Assembly (NCBI GenBank): GCA_038256935.1
Contig: JBBSJV010000053.1
Span: 1 to 10,395, forward strand
Direction of reading: 5' to 3'
From: JBBSJV01 sp038256935
Lineage (GTDB): Bacteria; Patescibacteriota; JACMRA01
DNA: 10,395 nucleotides
In this document: one piece after another, positions 5,510-10,395 of the stretch
How the letters are laid out: the number at the start of each line of letters is the position of its first letter
How positions within the stretch are numbered: the first letter of the stretch is position 1
Made by a program: the position numbers and the translations under genes
The notes under the pieces: model-generated
Database searches by the model: none
Seen by the model: the letters and a program-made list of their open reading frames with translations, nothing else
What the model was told of the DNA's origin: nothing

Positions 5510-6236
5510 CAATTATTTTTTTTAATTCTTGTTCTTCTTTGGTATATCTATCTACTTCCTTTTGAAAATTCTCTATTGGGTATTGATTATCAGTAGCTAT
5601 TGCCTGATCAAGTGCATACTGCCATGATTTTAATCTGAGCTGAACTATTTCTAACTTTTGTTCAGGAGTTCCATTTTCATATAACCAGATTCTTTCTTGA
5701 AGTTCATCTTCCTCGGTTTTTCGCTGTTCTTGTTTTTTCTTATTCTCTTCTATTTGTTCTTGAGATAAGGGTGGGTAGTTTGTAATAATGTAATTATCTT
5801 TACTTGGGAAGTCGGTGGTGATGTCGTACTTATTTACTAAGTTAATAGTATCAGAGTAAGAAATACCTGTAACTTGGTTCATTTTGTATTCTTTATAACT
5901 CCATTCATTATCAAATATATTATCTCTAATGACTTCAAAAACAGCAACGCTCCGACCTGAGCTATCTGTATATTCATTATATACTATAGAGTAAACTCTT
6001 TTAAGTGGTGTTTTCCAGTTATCTGATAAACCGACTATCTCATAATCTTTTGTAGTGTCGACTTTTACTCTATAATCTAAAGGGTCTAGCGTATAATTTT
6101 TTTCATAAAACAGTATTTCATTTTTTACAGAATTAGTTGCGTCGTTTGTAAAAATACCTAGTGAAAAAAGTAAGGTTAAAATTACAATTAATAAAATTAT
6201 TGCAGTAGTAGTTAAGATTAAGATTTTTTTAAGCAT
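5496..6236 (-). CDS. Membrane-anchored extracytoplasmic protein with C-terminal coiled coil
   Basis: The protein has 246 aa. The N-terminus has two lysines and a hydrophobic helix (about residues 5-29, ILILTTTAIILLIVILTLLFSL), a signal anchor with no clear cleavage site and no lipobox cysteine. Residues 40-155 form a likely extracytoplasmic domain rich in aromatic residues and predicted strands (LDYRVKVDTTKDYEIVGL, SVAVFEVIRDNI). Residues 158-186 (QEQIEENKKKQEQRKTEEDE) and 221-246 are charged and probably coiled coils, flanking a helical piece with QLRLKSWQYALDQAI. It lies 12 bases after the 1199-aa secreted protein and overlaps the 57-aa gene, so all three are probably made together. It may tether or present the secreted protein at the cell surface; that is inferred from position only. 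I recognise no family. Confidence 0.75.
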   Translation of the reverse strand: MLKKILILTTTAIILLIVILTLLFSLGIFTNDATNSVKNEILFYEKNYTLDPLDYRVKVDTTKDYEIVGLSDNWKTPLKRVYSIVYNEYTDSSGRSVAVFEVIRDNIFDNEWSYKEYKMNQVTGISYSDTINLVNKYDITTDFPSKDNYIITNYPPLSQEQIEENKKKQEQRKTEEDELQERIWLYENGTPEQKLEIVQLRLKSWQYALDQAIATDNQYPIENFQKEVDRYTKEEQELKKIIDEKR

Positions 6237-6248
6237 AGATTATAAATT

Positions 6249-9200
6249 TTATTTTCTAAATATAACAAAATTTTGTGATGGGTCTAAAGCATTTGAATTA
6301 TTGGCAAAATTATCACTTCGACCTCCTTTAATTTCATACTCTTCATATTCTGGAACTGAAACAAATGTTGAGCCATCGACTGAGGTATAAACTGTTCTAA
6401 AAATCTTTTTTCCTTCTACTCTATATGTAGAAATTGATCTACCTGATAATGGCCAGCTGTGGTTTACTTCTGACTCCAAACTAATCCTATCTCTTCCCTC
6501 ATCGCTATCCCCAAAAGTTCTGATTATCAATTTTTTCCTTTCTTTTACATTAGTCATATCGTGATTGAAATTTGCATATAGTGCTCCGCCTTCCTTACCC
6601 CATAGATTGAATGTAAAGCCATCGTAGGTCATTAGGTTTTGGATGTCGTTTGTACCTTTGACATATAGTGAAGATTGGAAATTATCATCTACCTTGTAGA
6701 ACTTTGTGCGTAAATACCCGTTCATTCCTTTTCCAAAGAGATTTAATTTTTGGCTGCCGTCAAATGTAATTTTCTGATCTGTGACTAACCTTGCAAAGGC
6801 TTGATTGACATAACCATGTATTCCACAATCTACTCCAGGTAAAGGGGCTAACTGCTCTGAAAAATCAGGAAAATAGAGGCTGATGTTTTCCTTGGCGGTG
6901 CGGTTGAGGTCCACATTACCACAATTGTTATCATAACCGTTTCTCCTGATTCCAGTGTAGGCTCTGGATATAGTAGCTCCATTGTATTTTTGCGAGTAGC
7001 CACTATCTTTGTTATATATAAACCTTTGACTATTTGAATCGTCTCTGACTTTGTAAGAACTAATACCAGGGAAAAAACTGGGAGGATCAAGATAGTGCAT
7101 AGCATAAGTATTGCCAATACCTTGACTTTGTTGTAACTCAATTGCAATTTCATTGATCATGATAGTGCCCATACTGTGACCTGCCATCCTCAAATCATTT
7201 GCATTATCAAAGCCCCAAGTTTTTAGTTTGAAGGCCACCATCTCTGCTGTAGGATGTATCCATTGATCGGTATCATTTGGCCTAATCCCATTTCTTGCCC
7301 CCTCCCAATCAAGCTTTAAAATAACATCATTTGGATGCTGACTTTTTATAGCTTCAGCCACTACATTCATATCATCATGAGTATTTTTCATTCCGTGAGA
7401 AATAAGCCAAACCTTGGGACGTCTTTCTATATCGTAAACAAATTTATTTAAAGCCCTACCGCCATTGTGATGTATTACAATCTTGCCTGTTTTTTCTGTT
7501 TCATACTCTGACACTTTAAATGGTCTTTCAAGACCTTGCCCTGCATCTCTTACTGGATTCATTTTATTACTTATGCTTGATTTGTTATGTTTGGAGCCAT
7601 AATCACATTTAAAACCTAAACAATCAAAGGATCCATAAATGAATGTTTGTGTAAATATATCTTCATTAGCATTTGCATCGCCAGGGATTTTTTTGCTAAA
7701 ATCAAATCTACCTCCATCCCAAAGCTGATGTATTTCTCGATTACCGAGCCAAGTTGATTTATAAGCTTTTACTTCTGTATGTTCAACTTTAGTTTCAATT
7801 GTCTGTACATATTCATCCTCGCAAACGTTACTAAAAATCAAATACCCACATTTTTCTTCATAAATAATAGCTTTTACTTTCTGACCTTTTTGAATTGCCA
7901 CTCCATAAATTCTGTACACATCTTGATCTTCTTGCATAACAGTTGTTAGTACTGGTGCTGGGATATTGCTACCCACAAATTCCATGTACTCTCTCAAAAA
8001 ACCTTTCTTTTTTACAAATCTTAATTCTACATTTCCAAGTTGTACTGGGGTTCTTCCTTTGTACAAATCAAAGCCTAGATCGTCTCCAATACATTCAACT
8101 GTTGGCCCACTTCCAAAACTCTCACTCGGATCGATTGCTTTACCATTGAGTAAAACTTGTAGATGTAAGTGAGTACCTGCATATTGGCCTGTGTTATTAG
8201 TATAGTACAAACCAGTATTTCCTAAATGCCCAATAACTGTATCTGTATTAACAAAATCACCTACTTTAGGTAATGACTGCAAAGCCTCATTAGTCTCGTT
8301 CATAAAATGTACGTACCAAGCTCTAAGTCCATTTCCATGGTCTATCAAGACATGATTGTCTTTACCATATTGTTTTGGAATACCCCCTTGATATTTGGCA
8401 ACTAATACTTTTCCAGGAGCAATTGGATAAATAGGTGTGCCGTGTCCAAAGTTTGGTACTCCCACTGTTACCATATCAATAGCATCTCCGTGTTGGGCAA
8501 AATTTTGAGAAATAGTCCATTGAACAGGATTACCTTTTCCATCATCTCTAATTGGAGTTGCAAAATCTCCTCCAGTATAACCACATCTAGCACACTCGTC
8601 AGTTGTAATGGTTTTTATTTGTGAAAATTCTGATTCATTTCCTGCTCTGTCAATATATTTGATTTTGATTGAATAAGTAACCTGTCCGCATTTAAGCTTA
8701 TCGATTAAGTTAGTTGTAGAATAATTGCCATTTGCATCGAGGGAAATATCTCTGTTTTGGTTGTATCCACTATCGCTTGTAATATTTATTTTGGCTCTGA
8801 CGTATCCTTCACCGTCAGATATTTGAAGACCTAAAAACTCAGCGTTGATGCTTCCATTTTTCGATACAGTAAATGGAGCAATATAAGGGCGAACAGTATC
8901 TCTCTCAATCTTTTCCACCTTCCAATCAGTAGCGTTCCCTGCACTATCAGCCACTCTACTTTCGATAGTGTAAATCCCGTCGCTGCAGGTGCCAATTCTG
9001 CGGTTTTTAATTGGACTTTGAGATATAGTCGTACAAGTTTCAAACCTATCTTGATCTGGTTGTAGATCACTTTGATTTAAACTAAGTCCAAGTGGTAAAG
9101 TGGTATCGATACTTCCTTCGTAGCTGTTTTGATCTAGTTTAGATAATTTTGTGGTTTTATCTAATCCACTAATGAGATCACAATCTAATTTTTCTGGGTC

Positions 9201-9848
9201 TATTTCAAAGGTAACAGATAATCTGTCCATTTCAATTGTTTGTTGTGGGATGATCAAATTAGAATTCTCACTTTGATAATTATTTAAATACTCGTACCAC
9301 TCTTGCCAGCTGTTACCCTCAGGGTATTGTTTTAAAAATTCAGACAGGATTTGTTGTTTTAAAATACCATGCGAAGTACAAGATTTTTCTTTTCTGGGTT
9401 TATTAGTATTTGGATCTATAAAGCTATCAATTTCTACTAAAGTATTCTTAGGGCTGATTAATCTAGTTTCAATATCAGCTAATCTTTCTGTGCTTTGATT
9501 GTAGGTGATTTCACTGCCCTTTGTTATTGGGCATCTGGGAAATGTAGAGGGGACTAGATTAGTTTCCCTACTTCCACTGATAAAACCGTAATTTGGAATT
9601 GGACATTCTATTTTCCAGTCGGGGATAGTGCCTGTTGAAGGTGGTTGAGTTGGATTCGTGGATTGAGATGAGATTTGGGGTTGGTTGGTTTCTTGAGCTT
9701 TGATTTGTGGTGATAATAATAGAATTGAAGAGAGAAGGTTTAGGGTGATTAGAATTGGTGTAAGGGATTTGGTGAGGATGTTTAAAATGGGAAGCCAAGG
9801 CTTACCCCTACTATGTTTTTTGAATATTATATTTTCCCCCTCACTCAT
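6249..9848 (-). CDS. Secreted multidomain protein: Ig-like repeats, M23 peptidase domain, lipase-like alpha/beta-hydrolase domain, unique C-terminus
   Basis: The protein has 1199 aa. Residues 18-51 form a basic-hydrophobic signal sequence with a possible cleavage site after QIKA. A Thr/Pro/Gln-rich linker (52-76) follows. Two related Ig-like units contain DSAGNATDW (301-309) and DRAGNESEF (400-408). An M23/LytM-type domain spans about 445-575, with H453 and D458, PIYPIAPGKVL, YVHF with H514, and THLHLQV with H560 and H562; known relatives are zinc endopeptidases of peptidoglycan. A lipase-like domain spans about 811-1020: LISHG, then GHSMG with S892, LDPP with D921 and GIHGY with H1011, a plausible Ser-Asp-His triad. 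The last 180 residues are unrecognised and contain the block repeated in the 57-aa gene. Sixteen cysteines suggest disulfides. It heads a tight minus-strand operon. Likely roles are cell-wall remodelling or attack on a neighbour's wall and lipids, inferred from domains. The spacing H-x4-D differs from the classic H-x3-D. Confidence 0.88.
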   Translation of the reverse strand: MSEGENIIFKKHSRGKPWLPILNILTKSLTPILITLNLLSSILLLSPQIKAQETNQPQISSQSTNPTQPPSTGTIPDWKIECPIPNYGFISGSRETNLVPSTFPRCPITKGSEITYNQSTERLADIETRLISPKNTLVEIDSFIDPNTNKPRKEKSCTSHGILKQQILSEFLKQYPEGNSWQEWYEYLNNYQSENSNLIIPQQTIEMDRLSVTFEIDPEKLDCDLISGLDKTTKLSKLDQNSYEGSIDTTLPLGLSLNQSDLQPDQDRFETCTTISQSPIKNRRIGTCSDGIYTIESRVADSAGNATDWKVEKIERDTVRPYIAPFTVSKNGSINAEFLGLQISDGEGYVRAKINITSDSGYNQNRDISLDANGNYSTTNLIDKLKCGQVTYSIKIKYIDRAGNESEFSQIKTITTDECARCGYTGGDFATPIRDDGKGNPVQWTISQNFAQHGDAIDMVTVGVPNFGHGTPIYPIAPGKVLVAKYQGGIPKQYGKDNHVLIDHGNGLRAWYVHFMNETNEALQSLPKVGDFVNTDTVIGHLGNTGLYYTNNTGQYAGTHLHLQVLLNGKAIDPSESFGSGPTVECIGDDLGFDLYKGRTPVQLGNVELRFVKKKGFLREYMEFVGSNIPAPVLTTVMQEDQDVYRIYGVAIQKGQKVKAIIYEEKCGYLIFSNVCEDEYVQTIETKVEHTEVKAYKSTWLGNREIHQLWDGGRFDFSKKIPGDANANEDIFTQTFIYGSFDCLGFKCDYGSKHNKSSISNKMNPVRDAGQGLERPFKVSEYETEKTGKIVIHHNGGRALNKFVYDIERRPKVWLISHGMKNTHDDMNVVAEAIKSQHPNDVILKLDWEGARNGIRPNDTDQWIHPTAEMVAFKLKTWGFDNANDLRMAGHSMGTIMINEIAIELQQSQGIGNTYAMHYLDPPSFFPGISSYKVRDDSNSQRFIYNKDSGYSQKYNGATISRAYTGIRRNGYDNNCGNVDLNRTAKENISLYFPDFSEQLAPLPGVDCGIHGYVNQAFARLVTDQKITFDGSQKLNLFGKGMNGYLRTKFYKVDDNFQSSLYVKGTNDIQNLMTYDGFTFNLWGKEGGALYANFNHDMTNVKERKKLIIRTFGDSDEGRDRISLESEVNHSWPLSGRSISTYRVEGKKIFRTVYTSVDGSTFVSVPEYEEYEIKGGRSDNFANNSNALDPSQNFVIFRK
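6507..6572 (-). repeat. 66-bp direct repeat, copy B (in the 1199-aa gene)
   Basis: It encodes residues 1093-1114 of the secreted protein and aligns in phase with 5396-5461. Confidence 0.85.
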
Positions 9849-10088
9849 ACTTGCTTTTATTCTTTTGGTAGTGAATTATTAGTTAAATAGCTGTTGCAAG
9901 TAAAAGTGGTAATGTCAATTAAGCAATGCCTTAGTACTAGTAGTAAATTGCAATGTAACTATTACTCTGGTTGCTTTATGTATGGTAATGGTTTATATGA
10001 GGATGTGTTCTAGAAGTTGGGTTTTTGGGAAGGCGGGTTTTATTTTTATTTTTAATTCTCGTTTAAAATTTACCTTGCCGCCACAGGG
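9849..10088. other. Non-coding stretch upstream of the secreted-protein operon
   Basis: No credible reading frame or RNA gene is seen. It should hold the operon promoter. A possible one on the minus strand is TTTACT, 18 bases, AATAAT, about 30 bases before the ATG at 9848. The match is ordinary for AT-rich DNA, and no clear SD precedes the ATG. Confidence 0.35.
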
Positions 10089-10114
10089 GATCCTGAAACA
10101 AGTTCAGGATGACA
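10089..10114 (-). repeat. Dispersed palindromic repeat, right cluster copy 1
   Basis: Arms ATCCTGAA and TTCAGGAT around ACAAG, followed by GACA. The minus strand translates as HPELVSGSP, the usual sign of this repeat class. About 12 bases upstream (CCGCCACAGGGG) resemble the flank of copy 3. Confidence 0.85.
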
Positions 10115-10209
10115 GTGTTTAGTGTGTGGTGGCAGATTATTATATTTCGTAGAGGAAACCACCGCGTCGCCATTTATTATGATGCAATAGATTGTAAGGC
10201 AATATTTTA

Positions 10210-10235
10210 TGTCATGCTGAACTCGTTTCAGTATC
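10210..10235 (+). repeat. Dispersed palindromic repeat, right cluster copy 2
   Basis: Inverted relative to copy 1: TGTCATGCTGAACTCG, then TTTCAGTATC. It carries two paired changes in its arms (GCTGAA, TTTCAGTAT), so the hairpin is imperfect. Confidence 0.8.
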
Positions 10236-10274
10236 TTTTTCTTTAGTTTTAAAATATATCCTTCCTCCAAAGGG

Positions 10275-10300
10275 GATCCTGAAACAAGTTCAGGATTGTA
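10275..10300 (-). repeat. Dispersed palindromic repeat, right cluster copy 3
   Basis: Same orientation and core as copy 1 (identical from GGGGATCCTG through TTCAGGAT), but ending TTGTA instead of GACA. The flank TCCTCCAAAGGGG resembles that of copy 1. Confidence 0.85.
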
Positions 10301-10331
10301 GATGTTAATTATTTTAATGACAGAATCTATG

Positions 10332-10357
10332 TGTCACCCTGAATTTATTTCAGGGTC
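10332..10357 (+). repeat. Dispersed palindromic repeat, right cluster copy 4
   Basis: Inverted again: TGTCACCCTGAATTTA, then TTTCAGGGTC. Both arms changed together (ACCCTGAA pairs with TTCAGGGT), so the hairpin is preserved by compensation. Confidence 0.8.
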
Positions 10358-10381
10358 TGTTACTTATATTAATAGAGAAAA

Positions 10382-10395
10382 GATACTGAAACGAG
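10382..10395 (-). repeat. Dispersed palindromic repeat, copy 5, cut by window edge
   Basis: GATACTGAAACGAG is exactly the reverse complement of the second half of copy 2, so the cluster continues beyond the window. Confidence 0.65.

Noticed and set aside
6848..9798. Several 60-100 aa frames on both strands inside the 1199-aa gene
   Set aside because: All overlap a long frame with clear domain content and have unnatural composition; they are antisense or shifted shadows.
9913..9918. TTGACA on the minus strand upstream of the secreted-protein gene as a -35 box
   Set aside because: The sequence 16-18 bases downstream (around AACAGC) is not a -10 box.
10070..10270. 66-aa minus-strand reading frame ending with HPELVSGSP
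   Set aside because: It is made mostly of translated palindromic repeats and their spacer; no SD, no family, and the frame depends on the repeat units.
1..10395. UGA recoding as in Gracilibacteria or Absconditabacteria
   Set aside because: No real gene has an in-frame TGA, glycine and tryptophan use normal codons, and the broken frames involve TAA stops and A-tract indels, which recoding would not repair.

Overview
The window is AT-rich, standard-code bacterial DNA. Every intact or reconstructed gene end is TAA or TAG, and no reading frame needs TGA as a sense codon. Several traits suggest a Candidate Phyla Radiation (Patescibacteria) genome: promoter-like -10 boxes a few bases from start codons, a very large secreted protein among tiny hypothetical genes, BRO-N and RhuM-type phage-like domains, and dispersed palindromes of the kind often mis-translated as HPELVSGSP. 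The phylum call is an inference; no marker gene proves it.

Layout, left to right. (1) 1-912: the 3'-truncated start of radC and, 1 nt upstream of it, a two-helix membrane protein. Both are on the minus strand and share a candidate promoter. (2) 960-2280: two broken minus-strand genes, a BRO-N/antirepressor-type gene split by one lost base in an A tract, and a RhuM-family gene with an in-frame stop plus a second A-tract frameshift. (3) 2357-2425: a 20-bp tandem array ending in a palindrome. (4) 2450-3649: an HTH-type N-terminus joined to an EgtD-like (Methyltransf_33) SAM methyltransferase, with a clear base-composition step at the junction. It is divergent from a small lysine-rich protein (3727-4020, plus strand). 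(5) 4106-5244: three small minus-strand unknown genes behind a strong promoter (TTGAAC-17-TATAAT). The last of them ends at an A8 tract, beyond which a coding-like extension continues in another frame. (6) 5336-9848: a compact minus-strand operon. It encodes a 1199-aa secreted protein combining an M23 peptidase domain with a lipase-like alpha/beta-hydrolase domain, then a membrane-anchored coiled-coil protein, then a 57-aa protein whose core is a near copy of 22 residues from the C-terminal region of the 1199-aa protein. (7) 9849-10395: no gene, then five palindromic repeats in alternating orientation.

The most unusual content is the exported peptidase/lipase operon with its stand-alone C-terminal module, which resembles the arrangement of a polymorphic surface effector with an orphan cassette. 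Next are the HTH-methyltransferase fusion, and the recurrence of single-base A-tract indels in three separate genes. The last could be pseudogene decay, transcriptional slippage or homopolymer assembly error.
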